Assembly: GCF_001969385.1 (NCBI RefSeq)
Contig: NZ_CP014796.1
Location: forward strand, 372,001-436,000
DNA: 64,000 nt
Reading direction: 5' to 3'
Source: Salipiger profundus
GTDB taxonomy: Bacteria > Pseudomonadota > Alphaproteobacteria > Rhodobacterales > Rhodobacteraceae
A program made the translations under genes and the position numbers. Position 1 is the stretch's first letter; each line of letters starts with the position of its first letter. Under the pieces are notes generated by a model. It was not told the origin of the DNA and did not search any database. It saw only the letters and a program-made list of their open reading frames with translations. Positions 34,864 through 43,493 of the stretch are shown here, piece by piece.

Positions 34864-35321
34864 GCCTCCGCTGTAGCGGTATCTTGCGAGGGCGCGGAGA
34901 CGTTTCCCTCCCGCGCCACCTCGACCCAGGGCGTGAGCAGGCTCGCGTGCAGCGTGCCCGCGACGCCGGGGAACAGCTCGAGGAACTGGTCGAGCGTCTC
35001 CGCCGTGAGCGGCGCGGGCGCGCCGTCGGGCCCCTCGACACCGGTCCAGCCGTCGCCGAAGCGGACGAGCAGGAGCTTGACCAGGTGCTGCGCGGCCTGT
35101 CCGCGCAGCGCCTCCTCGTACTCAGGCCCGAGATCTTCCTCGTCGCTGCACTCGGCGGCAAAGGCCAGCTCGGCGGGCAAGGTCTGGCGCGCGAGCCGCA
35201 TGGCCGTGGCCTCCGCCTCGCGCCAATCGGCATACCCGAAAGCACGATGCGAGACCGTGACGTCGTAGCCGAGGTCGATGGTTCGCGCGGCGCCGACTCG
35301 CCGCGAGAGACGCAGCACCAT
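34860..35321 (-). CDS. Phage tail assembly chaperone-like protein
   Basis: 153 residues from the ATG at 35321, which overlaps the tail tube stop as TGATG. The protein is acidic and helical (LAFAAECSDEEDLGPEYEEAL). It follows the tail tube gene and precedes the tape measure, the position of lambda gpG. A longer frame to 35516 runs antisense to nothing and inside the tube gene, so it is rejected. Function by position. Confidence 0.65.
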   Translation of the reverse strand: MVLRLSRRVGAARTIDLGYDVTVSHRAFGYADWREAEATAMRLARQTLPAELAFAAECSDEEDLGPEYEEALRGQAAQHLVKLLLVRFGDGWTGVEGPDGAPAPLTAETLDQFLELFPGVAGTLHASLLTPWVEVAREGNVSAPSQDTATAEA

Positions 35322-36295
35322 CAGGTCGGGTTCGCGTAATCGGCGGTAGCGTTCAACAGCGTGACCTCGATCAGCTGCTGACCCGTCGCGGGCCGCGCCG
35401 CGCGCCAGTTGAAGGACTGGGAGATCAGGTTCCGTCCCTCCACCGGGACGCCGCTGCGCTCGAGCACGACACGCGGCACGCTGATCGAGAGGCTGTAGCT
35501 CGCGCTGATCGTCCAAGCGAGCGAGAGCGCCATCTCGGTGCCGGCCGAGGCAGCATCGTAGTAGGTCGCATCCCGGAAGCGGGCGTTGAGCGAGCCCGAG
35601 AGGTCCCAGAACCCGAGGTCGATGTCGGCCGCCGTCGCCAGCCCGTTCAGCGTTTCCTGGTCGGCCTCGCGCCCGGTGCCGAGCGTGAGCCCCGCCTGCG
35701 TGATCCCCGCCGCCTCGCTGCCATCGATGCTCAGCAGGCCCTGGAAGCCGACCGGCACCGGATCGTTGGCAAAGGCGATCGGCGTGCTGTCGAGCGTCGC
35801 GCCCGCCTTGACCTCCTCGCGCCCGATCATGTTGAGCGTGGCGCGCTGGCGCTGCCCGTTCTTCTGCGCCTGGATCTCGAGGCTCTGCACCGCGAGGCTG
35901 TCCTGCGTGAAGTGCTGGCCGACGCCGGCATGGCTGATCCCGTGCGTCCCGAGCAGGATCTGCGGGTTCGCGGCGGCCGTGAACACGTGGCTGTAGGGCG
36001 CCTCGGTCCCGGTCGTGGTCGGCAGGCCGAGCAGCTGCGCGAGATGCCAGCCGAAGCTGTCGAGCCCGAGCGGCACTTCGATCGAGCCGCCGAGGTTGCG
36101 CAGCCCCGCGACCAACTCGCCGGCGTAGCTGTCACCGTAGATCGCATCGTCATTCGCGAGCTCGCCCGAGGGCGTGACGTTGTAGTTGTAGAAAGGCAGC
36201 GCTTGGAACGCGCCGTCGGCCGCGCTCTCGGCGGTGCCGAAGGTGGTTTGGCGCCGGGCGAGCAGTTTCGCCTGGTCTCCGCGTGCATTGGGCAT
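35321..36295 (-). CDS. Phage major tail tube protein
   Basis: 324 residues, beta-rich, with the opening AKLLARRQTTFGTAES and AFQALPFYNYNVTPSGEL that is typical of long siphovirus tail tube proteins. Polymerises into the tail tube around the tape measure. It sits between the tail terminator-like gene and the chaperone-like gene, as expected. Confidence 0.85.
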   Translation of the reverse strand: MPNARGDQAKLLARRQTTFGTAESAADGAFQALPFYNYNVTPSGELANDDAIYGDSYAGELVAGLRNLGGSIEVPLGLDSFGWHLAQLLGLPTTTGTEAPYSHVFTAAANPQILLGTHGISHAGVGQHFTQDSLAVQSLEIQAQKNGQRQRATLNMIGREEVKAGATLDSTPIAFANDPVPVGFQGLLSIDGSEAAGITQAGLTLGTGREADQETLNGLATAADIDLGFWDLSGSLNARFRDATYYDAASAGTEMALSLAWTISASYSLSISVPRVVLERSGVPVEGRNLISQSFNWRAARPATGQQLIEVTLLNATADYANPT

Positions 36296-36298
36296 GGG

Positions 36299-36733
36299 TC
36301 ACTCCATCGGGTTTGCGGTGGTCACGTAAAACAGGGTCACGGGAAGCACCGCGCCCTTGAGGGTCTCGGCCCCGGCCATCGGGACCTCGTCGGTTTCCTG
36401 CGGTGCATCGATGTCGAGGTAATCGACCGCACCACCGAGGCTGCGGTCCGCAAGGAGCAGCCCGGCCGCCGAGATGAGCGATGCGTCGAGGCCTGCGTCT
36501 CGCAGGGTGTCGGTCGCGCCCTGCACCACCGCCTCGATCTCGATCACGCATTCGAACTCGCGCCGACCGGTGCCGAGCTGCCGCCCGACCTCCCGCGGAT
36601 CGCCCGGCACGATGTTGAGCACGCCCGCCTCGGGGCACTCGACCGGCAGATCCGCCGAGCGCAGCACCGTCGCCGCATGGCCCGAGAGCGCGCCTTGCAG
36701 CGCGACGAGTGCGGTTTCGATCTTGCTTGGCAT
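36299..36733 (-). CDS. Phage tail terminator-like protein (lambda U position)
   Basis: 144 residues, compact alpha/beta (SKIETALVALQGALSGHA, ECVIEIEAVVQGAT, AVLPVTLFYVTT). Position before the tube gene and after the DUF6441-like gene matches lambda gpU, which caps the tail. The stop lies three bases before the tube start. Assigned by position and size. Confidence 0.65.
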   Translation of the reverse strand: MPSKIETALVALQGALSGHAATVLRSADLPVECPEAGVLNIVPGDPREVGRQLGTGRREFECVIEIEAVVQGATDTLRDAGLDASLISAAGLLLADRSLGGAVDYLDIDAPQETDEVPMAGAETLKGAVLPVTLFYVTTANPME

Positions 36734-37401
36734 CAGCGAAGCCTCCGGCGTTTCAAGGTGTTGAATGCAGCATCGATGTCAGCCGCGAGCCCGGAGACCG
36801 CTGCGCGCTCGACTTCGGCAACGTTCAGACGACGGCGAAGTCGGGCGCGCGGGACAAGCCAGAACATTGGCACGGTGTGGAGCCCGTACCCGGTCTTCAA
36901 AGCTCTCTTGCTGCGGGAACGCGCATAGCCGCCACGTTTCGACGCGCGCTGATTGTCGACCACGAGCAGCGAGGTCCCACCGCGAACGTAGACGAACCGA
37001 AGCGGGCCGAACCGGTCTTCGGGGAAGTTCGAAGGGGTCAGGCGGTCGCCCTTGCGGCCCAGCTTCGGTGCCGAGGGGGTCGGGATCGCGAGGAACCGCT
37101 GCTTGTTGGCGCTGATCGTGACACCCTTGTCAAAGGCCGCCACAAGCTTCTCTGCTTTCGTGAAGACATAGGACGCCGCACCGAGGCTCGAGACCCCCTT
37201 GGGGTAGTTTTCCTGCCGCCAGCTCTTCGCGACACGACGCCCCAGGCCACCGGAAAGCACATCGGCACGAAGCGCGTGTTTCAGCACCGTGGCCCGCGCA
37301 TGCACGCCCTTTGTCACGGCGCGCTTCGCAAGGTCCAACTCCTCCGCCATGTATTGCTCGAGGTTACCCTCGAGCGCCGCCTCGAGCCGGGTGCCGGTCA
37401 T
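36733..37401 (-). CDS. Phage minor tail / tail completion protein (DUF6441-like, lambda Z position)
   Basis: 222 residues, basic, helical N-terminus (EALEGNLEQYMAEELDLAKRA-like) and an AVTKGVHARATVLKHAL stretch, ending in LRRRLNVAEVERAA. The sequence style matches DUF6441 phage proteins found between head-tail joining and tail tube genes, corresponding to lambda gpZ. Overlaps the next genes by one to four bases. Confidence 0.7.
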   Translation of the reverse strand: MTGTRLEAALEGNLEQYMAEELDLAKRAVTKGVHARATVLKHALRADVLSGGLGRRVAKSWRQENYPKGVSSLGAASYVFTKAEKLVAAFDKGVTISANKQRFLAIPTPSAPKLGRKGDRLTPSNFPEDRFGPLRFVYVRGGTSLLVVDNQRASKRGGYARSRSKRALKTGYGLHTVPMFWLVPRARLRRRLNVAEVERAAVSGLAADIDAAFNTLKRRRLR

Positions 37402-37616
37402 TCTTCGGCGGTCCCTTCGGCGTCCGGGGCAGCCTTGTCGGCGGGCCGCGACGCGGCGCCCTTGGCCGCGATGTCATCGGCCATCGTTTTGGGCACGGTG
37501 CCCGACCACCCCGCCGGGAACTGACGCACCCGGCCCGGTGCGATGTCGACATCGACCGCGCGCAGGGTTTCGATCTCCGCCGTGGGGGCGGAGGCACTGG
37601 AAGACTTGCGAGGCAT
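37398..37616 (-). CDS. Small phage protein, relative of 37952-38302
   Basis: 72 residues beginning MPRKSSSASA, with FPAGWSGTVPKTMADDIAAKG in the centre. The larger gene at 37952-38302 begins MPRKSKQKD and has LPKGWTGIVPAAVADAIE at the matching place, so the two are paralogues separated by one gene. Function unknown; the lambda FI slot is nearby. Confidence 0.6.
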   Translation of the reverse strand: MPRKSSSASAPTAEIETLRAVDVDIAPGRVRQFPAGWSGTVPKTMADDIAAKGAASRPADKAAPDAEGTAEE

Positions 37617-37643
37617 GAGGGATCTCCTGGAAGGGGGAACAGC

Positions 37644-37952
37644 TCAGACAGCGATGGTGTCGAGCTGGGTCTTGTAGCGACGCGGATCGCGGACGCGGGC
37701 ATGCTGCACCCGCCGCCGCTCGCCGACGAGCGCGAGGATCGCGCCCTTGCCGTGGCCCGCGAAGGCCGCCGACAGGATCTCGAACAGCCCGGTCTCGGAC
37801 TGGATCCGCATATCCCCGAACTCCGCGATCCCGTCAGGGCGCGCAGGCAGGAGCATGACCTCCCGCGCGATGCCGTCGGGGTCGAGGACAGCCGGAATGC
37901 CATGCCTCCGGAAGCTGTCCTCGACGCTGCGCAGGAACGGGTCGACCGGCAT
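37644..37952 (-). CDS. Phage head-tail joining protein (lambda FII position)
   Basis: 102 residues, short beta-rich protein (IPAVLDPDGIAREVMLLPA, GLFEILSAAFAGHGKGAIL). The order capsid - small accessory - this gene - tail completion corresponds to lambda E-FI-FII-Z. The ATG overlaps the stop of the gene before it as TGATG. Assignment by position and size. Confidence 0.65.
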   Translation of the reverse strand: MPVDPFLRSVEDSFRRHGIPAVLDPDGIAREVMLLPARPDGIAEFGDMRIQSETGLFEILSAAFAGHGKGAILALVGERRRVQHARVRDPRRYKTQLDTIAV

Positions 37953-38302
37953 CAGCTGTCGCCGCTGCCCTGCGCGCCGAGGAGATCGGACCCGGCCTGC
38001 CCGGTGGTGGCCCCGGCCTTGGTCGCTCCGGTGGGGCCGGCCTCGGTCTTGGCAGCGGTCTTGGACGTCGCACCATCGCCCGCACCCTCCTGTCCGTCGG
38101 TCGCATCGACCACCTCGATGGGAAGGTCGCGCGCGCCCTTCCCGTCCGTCTCGATCGCATCGGCGACGGCGGCGGGCACGATGCCGGTCCAGCCCTTCGG
38201 CAGGGTCCGGCGGTTGGAGGCGTCGAGGCGGTAGCTGTAATCGTCCGTCATCCGCACGCGCACATCCGCGGCGGTGTCTTTTTGCTTGCTCTTGCGTGGC
38301 AT
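37952..38302 (-). CDS. Small phage head accessory protein (lambda FI position)
   Basis: 116 residues. The N-terminal half holds a WTGIVP motif shared with 37398-37616; the C-terminal half is low-complexity Ala/Gly/Thr (TGATKAGATTGQAGSD), probably disordered. It follows the capsid gene, where lambda encodes FI, a DNA-packaging helper. Function by position. Confidence 0.6.
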   Translation of the reverse strand: MPRKSKQKDTAADVRVRMTDDYSYRLDASNRRTLPKGWTGIVPAAVADAIETDGKGARDLPIEVVDATDGQEGAGDGATSKTAAKTEAGPTGATKAGATTGQAGSDLLGAQGSGDS

Positions 38303-38353
38303 GGGGGGCTCTCCCTCGGGAATGGACCCCGGCCCGGCGGCCGGGGCTCAGAA

Positions 38354-39391
38354 TCAGTTGGAGGTGTGACCGCGCACCAGCGTGCCCGGACGCATGCAGA
38401 TCTGCATGTTCTGCATCATCGCCTCGACATCGACGAAGCGATCCTCCTGCCGGTCGGGGAAGACCGCCGAGTAGAAGTCGCGACCCGGCGTGTTCGCCAT
38501 GCCGATGTAGTCGGGCGAGCCGTTGAACGTCCGGAACGTCTGGCGCGTGCCGAGCGGCAGGAATGCCGCCTCACCCGCGGGGATGAAGCTGCGGGTGACT
38601 GTGGTGCCGTCTTCCTGCGGCACCGGGGCCTCGGCGAGGTATTCCTTCCAGCGGATCCCGCCGAAGTCGAAGCCCGCCGAGGTATCGTCGCGCAGCGGGT
38701 CGCCGCCGTTGGCGTTCTGGAAGTACTTGTAGCGCTCCTTGAAGTCCGCGTGCCCCATGAGCTTGTCGGTGAAGTCGGGATGGATCAGGCCCATCACCCC
38801 GGTCATCACGTCACCGAGCAGCGACAGGCGAACGTGGCGCGTCACCTCGCGGCACTTGGCGCCGAGGTCGGTGGTGCCGGTGCCCAGCACGAAGTCGACC
38901 GACTTGCGGGTGATGCCGAACTTGTCGAAGAGATCGACCAGCTCGGTGCCGTCGGCGTCGAGCACCACCCCCTGGATCGCCTTGGCGCGGTGATACTCGC
39001 GGGTGATGTCGATCGAGCCGCGCAGTTCCTCCTGCCGGTCCATGACCTCGTCCTGCGCCTGCTGCAGCTCGGTCTCGGAGCCGAAGGCCCGGATGTTGTC
39101 GATGTCGTCGGCGGTGATGCGCGACTTGAGGCCGAAGCGCTCGGTGCGGAAGTCGACCATCTTGCGCTTGCCGCGCGCCTGGCCGGGGAGCGGCGAGCCG
39201 CGCTCCGACGACTGCACCAGCTGCAGCACGCCGTTGTGGCTTTCCACCGAGAAGGCGGTGCCGCGAATGCCCTTGGAGCTGAAGAGCCCCATGGCACCGA
39301 TCACGCCCCACTGGTTCGGGATCACGCGGATCGCCTCTCCCAGCGCCATGGCCGAGAAGGCGTCTCCCTTGAAGATGTTGATATGGGCCAT
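38354..39391 (-). CDS. Phage major capsid protein (lambda gpE family)
   Basis: 345 residues from the ATG at 39391. The opening INIFKGDAFSAMALGEAI, the GTAFSVESHNGVLQLV strand pair and the C-terminal NTPGRDFYSAVFPDRQ are characteristic of lambda E-type (HK97-fold) capsid proteins. A GGAGG is found upstream of the start on the minus strand. It builds the icosahedral head with the decoration protein encoded just before. Intact. Confidence 0.92.
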   Translation of the reverse strand: MAHINIFKGDAFSAMALGEAIRVIPNQWGVIGAMGLFSSKGIRGTAFSVESHNGVLQLVQSSERGSPLPGQARGKRKMVDFRTERFGLKSRITADDIDNIRAFGSETELQQAQDEVMDRQEELRGSIDITREYHRAKAIQGVVLDADGTELVDLFDKFGITRKSVDFVLGTGTTDLGAKCREVTRHVRLSLLGDVMTGVMGLIHPDFTDKLMGHADFKERYKYFQNANGGDPLRDDTSAGFDFGGIRWKEYLAEAPVPQEDGTTVTRSFIPAGEAAFLPLGTRQTFRTFNGSPDYIGMANTPGRDFYSAVFPDRQEDRFVDVEAMMQNMQICMRPGTLVRGHTSN

Positions 39392-39468
39392 CGGAGGCCT
39401 CCTGTTCTGGAATGGCGCCCGCGGGCGCGAATGGTTGCACGCCGCCACCCCGGGCGGCGCGACGTGGA

Positions 39469-39837
39469 TCAGGTGGTGACGATGCCTGCGTCGGCGAGTG
39501 CGGCGCAGGCAGTGTCGCGCTCGCCTTCGGTCGACCAGGTGGCGTCGAAGAGAAGCCCGAAGCGACGGCAGCGGGTGTGGCGAGCCTGGACGATGGCATT
39601 GGTCACATCGGCGGAGGCGGCCGCCGCCGCCGTGTGCAGCACCGCCACCGGCGTCTCGGACCCGTCGGTCGCGGTCCGCACGCTGCGGATGAACTTGCCG
39701 GACGCGGTGACCTTGCCGAGCACCGTGCCGGGCGCGAGGTCGGCACCGGCGCCGATGGTCACGACGTCGCGGCTGTAGTCCGCCACATCGTACAGAAGGA
39801 AGTCGCCGGGCGTCCGGCCTTCGGTCAGGGTGGGCAT
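39469..39837 (-). CDS. Phage head decoration protein (lambda gpD-like)
   Basis: 122 residues. The order protease/scaffold - this gene - capsid equals lambda C/Nu3-D-E, and the sequence (TLTEGRTPGDFLLYD, LAPGTVLGKVTASGKF, SETPVAVLHTAAAA) matches gpD-type trimeric decoration proteins. It stabilises the expanded capsid from outside. Confidence 0.88.
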   Translation of the reverse strand: MPTLTEGRTPGDFLLYDVADYSRDVVTIGAGADLAPGTVLGKVTASGKFIRSVRTATDGSETPVAVLHTAAAAASADVTNAIVQARHTRCRRFGLLFDATWSTEGERDTACAALADAGIVTT

Positions 39838-39893
39838 CGTGATGTCCTTTCGGGGGAAGGGTCAGGAAGGAAGACCTGCGGCGGCGCCGAAGG

Positions 39894-40307
39894 TCAGGAC
39901 GCGGAGAACCGCTTGGCCGCGCGCTCCGCGATACCGGGCTCCGCGCGGGCGCCCGCGTCATCGCCCGGGCCCGGGGCTTCGAGCTCGGTCGCCTCGGCAT
40001 CGATCGTCGAGGACAGCCCGCCGCCCGAGCCGCTCTTCGGCGCGGCGGCCAGGTGCTTGATCGCCTCGGCCGACGTCATGTCGCTGTCGAAGGCGAAGCT
40101 CTGCGCCAGATCCTCGCGCCCCTCGACCTCCGGGCTCTTCAGGATCGCGGCGATGCGCGCCTTGGGGTCCTCCGCCGCGGGGCTTGCGGGCTCGGGCGTT
40201 GTGGCCGCCGGCGGTGCGGCGGCGGGCGCGGTTGCGGACGGTGCAGCCGCCGGCGGGGTGCTCTCGGCCGTGGTCTCCGGCGTGGTGCTCGTGTTGGTCT
40301 GGCTCAT
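39894..40307 (-). CDS. Nested scaffold protein from an internal start (lambda Nu3-like)
   Basis: 137 residues in the same frame as the protease, starting with an ATG at 40307. AGAGGAG lies at 40322-40316, eight bases upstream, inside the coding sequence, so an internal ribosome site is well supported. The product (SQTNTSTTPETTAES, then an acidic helical end) has the composition of a scaffold. This mirrors lambda C/Nu3. Confidence 0.7.
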   Translation of the reverse strand: MSQTNTSTTPETTAESTPPAAAPSATAPAAAPPAATTPEPASPAAEDPKARIAAILKSPEVEGREDLAQSFAFDSDMTSAEAIKHLAAAPKSGSGGGLSSTIDAEATELEAPGPGDDAGARAEPGIAERAAKRFSAS

Positions 40308-41246
40308 GGTGGATGCTCCTCTGGGAGTGGTCTGCCGTGCCCGGGCACGGCCGTTGATGTCGTCCGCGAAGGCCTCGAACGCCGAGCGCGGGTTCGCGAT
40401 CTCATCGGCAAGCCCCGCCTCGACCGCATCGGTGCCGATCAGGCACCGCGCCTCGGTGGCAAGCGCGGCCTCGGCGGTCAGCCGGTCGCCACGCCCCAGC
40501 GCCACGGTCTCGGCGAAGAGCCCCCGCAGCTGCTCCATTTCCGCCTGCAGATCGTCACGCACGGCCTCGGGCAGCGGGGCATAGGGGTTGCCGTCGGCCT
40601 TGTGCGCCCCGGCGGAGATCACCGTCACCTGGACCCCCATCGCCTCGAGCGCGCCGGAATAATCCGCGTGCATGCAGATCACCCCGATCGACCCCGCGCC
40701 GGCCGTGCGCGGCATCACGATCCGCGTGGCCTGCGAGGCCAGCGCGTAGGCGGCGGAATAGGCGTGGTCGCTGACGAAGGCCCACACGGGCTTTTCCTCG
40801 CGCAGCTGCCGGACCTGGTCGGCCAGGGCAAAGCACCCCGCGACCTCGCCGCCGAAGCTGTCGATCTCCAGCGCGACGCCGCGCACCGTCCCATCCCGGC
40901 GCGCCATCTCGATCTGCGCCGAAAGCCCCTCGTAGGAGGTCTCGCCCGACGACTGGCCGAGCCACGCGCCGCGATGCACGAGCGTGCCCGTGGCCGGGAT
41001 CACGGCGACTCCGTCGCGCACCCGGAAGGCGGATCTGCGGCCGCCGCCGATCTCGTCTTCCAGCCGTTCGTCGAGCAGCGAGGCCCGCGCCCTGCGGCTG
41101 GCCTCGGGCGTCGCCTCGGCGCCCTGCACCTCGATCTCTGTGCCGACGATGCGCGGGCCGAGCCCCATGATGAATGCCGCGGCCTTCGCCGGCGCAGCAA
41201 GAAGCGGCGTGTGAAACACACGCGCCGCGATCTGCGGATGTCGCAT
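39894..41246 (-). CDS. S49-family (SppA-like) capsid maturation protease, lambda gpC type
   Basis: 450 residues from the ATG at 41246; a longer frame begins at 41336 inside the neighbour. The N-terminal 280 residues are an S49 peptidase: GVALEIDSFGGEVAG is the nucleophile approach, VSDHAYSAAYALAS carries the catalytic serine region, and TAGAGSIGVICMH follows. The C-terminal 140 residues are disordered Ala/Pro/Thr-rich and acidic, the scaffold part. In lambda the same arrangement gives gpC and, from an internal start, the scaffold Nu3. Confidence 0.9.
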   Translation of the reverse strand: MRHPQIAARVFHTPLLAAPAKAAAFIMGLGPRIVGTEIEVQGAEATPEASRRARASLLDERLEDEIGGGRRSAFRVRDGVAVIPATGTLVHRGAWLGQSSGETSYEGLSAQIEMARRDGTVRGVALEIDSFGGEVAGCFALADQVRQLREEKPVWAFVSDHAYSAAYALASQATRIVMPRTAGAGSIGVICMHADYSGALEAMGVQVTVISAGAHKADGNPYAPLPEAVRDDLQAEMEQLRGLFAETVALGRGDRLTAEAALATEARCLIGTDAVEAGLADEIANPRSAFEAFADDINGRARARQTTPRGASTMSQTNTSTTPETTAESTPPAAAPSATAPAAAPPAATTPEPASPAAEDPKARIAAILKSPEVEGREDLAQSFAFDSDMTSAEAIKHLAAAPKSGSGGGLSSTIDAEATELEAPGPGDDAGARAEPGIAERAAKRFSAS

Positions 41247-41250
41247 TGGT

Positions 41251-41661
41251 TCAGTCCTCTCTGACTGTCTCGCTCGGGGAGCCGCCCTCATTTTCAGAGA
41301 GCGCGACGACCAGATCGATCGCCGGCTGGATAGCAAGGGAGACCGAGACGCCGCCTAACGAGACGTCGGGCTCGTTAGGCCAGCACTTGCTGTCGAAAGA
41401 TGCGGTCCAAACCGGGCTGCTAAGCAAACTTGGATACTTCGCCGCGGAATTCGCGATCTTGCAGGCCAAGCCGACCGTGAAGCCGCAAGGAACCAGCCTG
41501 CTCACGATATAAACCGCGACCATATCCTGATCAGCAAGCAGCATAGCGTGACCACGACCATTGGATAAATGATCGAGGAGCCCATGCCTGCGGATCCAAG
41601 TCTTCAAGGTTTCAACCTTCATGCCGAAGGTCTGCGCGGCTAGCTCGACGGAGTAACCCAT
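41251..41661 (-). CDS. HTH-domain protein inserted between portal and protease genes
   Basis: 136 residues from the ATG at 41661, five bases after the portal stop and four bases before the protease start. The N-terminus is a MerR- or homeodomain-like helix-turn-helix (VELAAQTFGMKVETLKTWIR). The rest (AVYIVSRLVPCGFTVGLA, then an acidic tail ending SPSETVRED) is unfamiliar. Base composition is less GC-rich than the head genes. Lambda has no gene here, so this is an inserted extra gene fitted neatly in the operon. It could regulate late expression or act on the host; unknown. Confidence 0.6.
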   Translation of the reverse strand: MGYSVELAAQTFGMKVETLKTWIRRHGLLDHLSNGRGHAMLLADQDMVAVYIVSRLVPCGFTVGLACKIANSAAKYPSLLSSPVWTASFDSKCWPNEPDVSLGGVSVSLAIQPAIDLVVALSENEGGSPSETVRED

Positions 41662-41666
41662 CTGTT

Positions 41667-43278
41667 TCAGTCCTCGGAGGTCTGGGCCGGGCCGGCCACC
41701 GCGGGGCCCAACAGCTTGGCGAAGCTTTCCTGCGCCGGATGCAGCATGCCCTCCGGCATGGCCGAGATCTCCCGGCCGATCTGCTCCATGTTCTCGGCGT
41801 AGTCGGTGCCGGTCAGCTCCGCCGCCTCTTCCTCGAGCGTCGAGAGTCCCAGCGCCACGCGCATCGCAGCCGCCTGGGCTTCCTTCACCGGATCGACGAA
41901 GCCCTTGCCGGGCCCGATCCACTTGGCCCGCGCGTAGGCCGGCCAGAAGGTGTGGAAGTCCGGCGCCCCGCGCGGCAGCGCGATGTGCCCGTCGAGCACC
42001 TGCTCTTCCAGCCACGCCATGAAGTAGAGCTGGCAGAAGCCCTGCGCAAAGGCGACCCGGCGCGCCGTCCAGCCACGCCAGATCTCGATCATCGCCGCCC
42101 GCGCGCTCGAGTAGTTCGTCTTCGACCAGTCCGAGGCGAGCTGCTCGTAGCTGATGCCGAGACCGGACGCGATGTGGCGCAGCACCGCCGCCTCGAAGTC
42201 CGCAAACTGTGCCGCCGGCCGCGCTGTCGAGACCATGCCGATCTCGTCGTTCGGGTAGAGCGTCTGGACCCGCGCGCCGCCGAGCTTCACGCCACCCCGG
42301 CCGCCGTAGAACGCCGCCCGGTCGGACTGGTAGTTGAGGAAGGTCTCGCCGTCGCCCTCCCCGAACATCTCCTCCATCATCTCCGGCCCGATCGGGCTCT
42401 TGATGAAGGCGGCGAGGATCGCGTTGATGACCGCGGCCTGCAGTTCGACCCGCGAGTAATGGTCCTCCATCTTCAGCCGCTCGACGATCGGCGCCAGCCG
42501 GCTCACACCCCGCGTCTGCCCGTCGCGCAGCTTGTCGAAGAAGTGGATCACCTGCGGGCGCCCGTTCCGCCCCTCGCGCGCGATCCGCTTCCAGCTCATC
42601 GCCTCGGCGACGTTCGGCCAGGCGCTGTCGCGATGCCCACGCCGGAAGTGATAGCCCCGCGCAACACCGTCGCGGGTGATTTCCACACCGCCGCGCAGCC
42701 GTTCCTCGTCCGCCGCGTCATACGGGTTGCACAGCAGGTCCGGGTCCACCAGCCGCAGCGTCGTCTTGAAGGGCCGCATCTGGCGCCAGTTCACCAGCCC
42801 GATCGCCTCCCCCTCGATGAGGTAGGTCCGATACGCGCTGCCGAAGAGCTGCGGCAGGGTCTGCGCCCGGGTCGTGTCGCAGTAGCGGCGCGGATCGTCC
42901 GCGTGCAGGCGCCAGCGGGCCTCCACCTGTTCCTTGAACTCCTGCGCCCACGCGGAATCGAGCCCCAGAGCCCGCCAGTCGGGCTTGAGGAGCGGGCGGA
43001 AGTTCGCGCCGATGACCCCCGTCGACCTCCTTCGAGACCGCGCCGGCGGCCCAGCCGTTGTTGCGACCGAGATCTCGCGCGCGGGCGCTGATCCGGTCCC
43101 GCCCCGGTAGAACCTCGGCATCCGCCGCCCGGTTCGAGGGCAGGAAACCGCTGAGGGTGTCGATACCGGTGTCGGCTGCGACGTAGGGCGCGCTGCCGTT
43201 GAACCCGGCATCCCGCATCGCGCCACGTTTGCGCGGCACGAGCGGCACCCGGGTCAGGGCGGAATTGTCGATCCCCAT
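41667..43278 (-). pseudogene. Phage portal protein (lambda gpB family), frameshifted
   Basis: The N-terminal 85 or so residues (MGIDNSALTRVPLV to RDLGRNNGWAAGAVSKEVDG) are read in one frame from 43278; the remaining 450 (VIGANFRPLLKPDWRALG to the end at 41667) are in the next frame. Together they form one normal lambda-type portal of about 535 residues, with RARDLGRNNGWA and EGEAIGLVNWR typical of the family. The frames meet at a run of five C on the plus strand, 43016-43020; four would restore the gene. Either the prophage is defective or the run is a sequencing error. Start of gpW overlaps by one base. Confidence 0.85.
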
Positions 43279-43493
43279 CAGAAGATCACCCGGCGCGAGC
43301 CGCGCACACCGCCCTGCCCCAACTGGCGCTTCAGCGAGGCAATGTAGCGGCGCAGGCCCGCCTCGTTCGCGGGGCCGTATTCCGTGCGGTGACCGTCATA
43401 GGCGACCACGGTCACGCTCTCGCCCATCAGGACGGCGTGAAGCGCCTCCTCGGCATCCTCGAGCCGGGCTTCCAGCGTTGCGGTATCAGCCAT
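43278..43493 (-). CDS. gpW-like head-tail connector protein
   Basis: 71 residues, the size of lambda gpW (68). Helical N-terminus (LEARLEDAEEALHAVL), beta hairpin (ESVTVVAYDGHRTEYG) and C-terminal helix (LRRYIASLKRQLG) match the family fold. It sits between terminase and portal as in lambda A-W-B and overlaps the terminase stop by eight bases. Confidence 0.88.
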   Translation of the reverse strand: MADTATLEARLEDAEEALHAVLMGESVTVVAYDGHRTEYGPANEAGLRRYIASLKRQLGQGGVRGSRRVIF

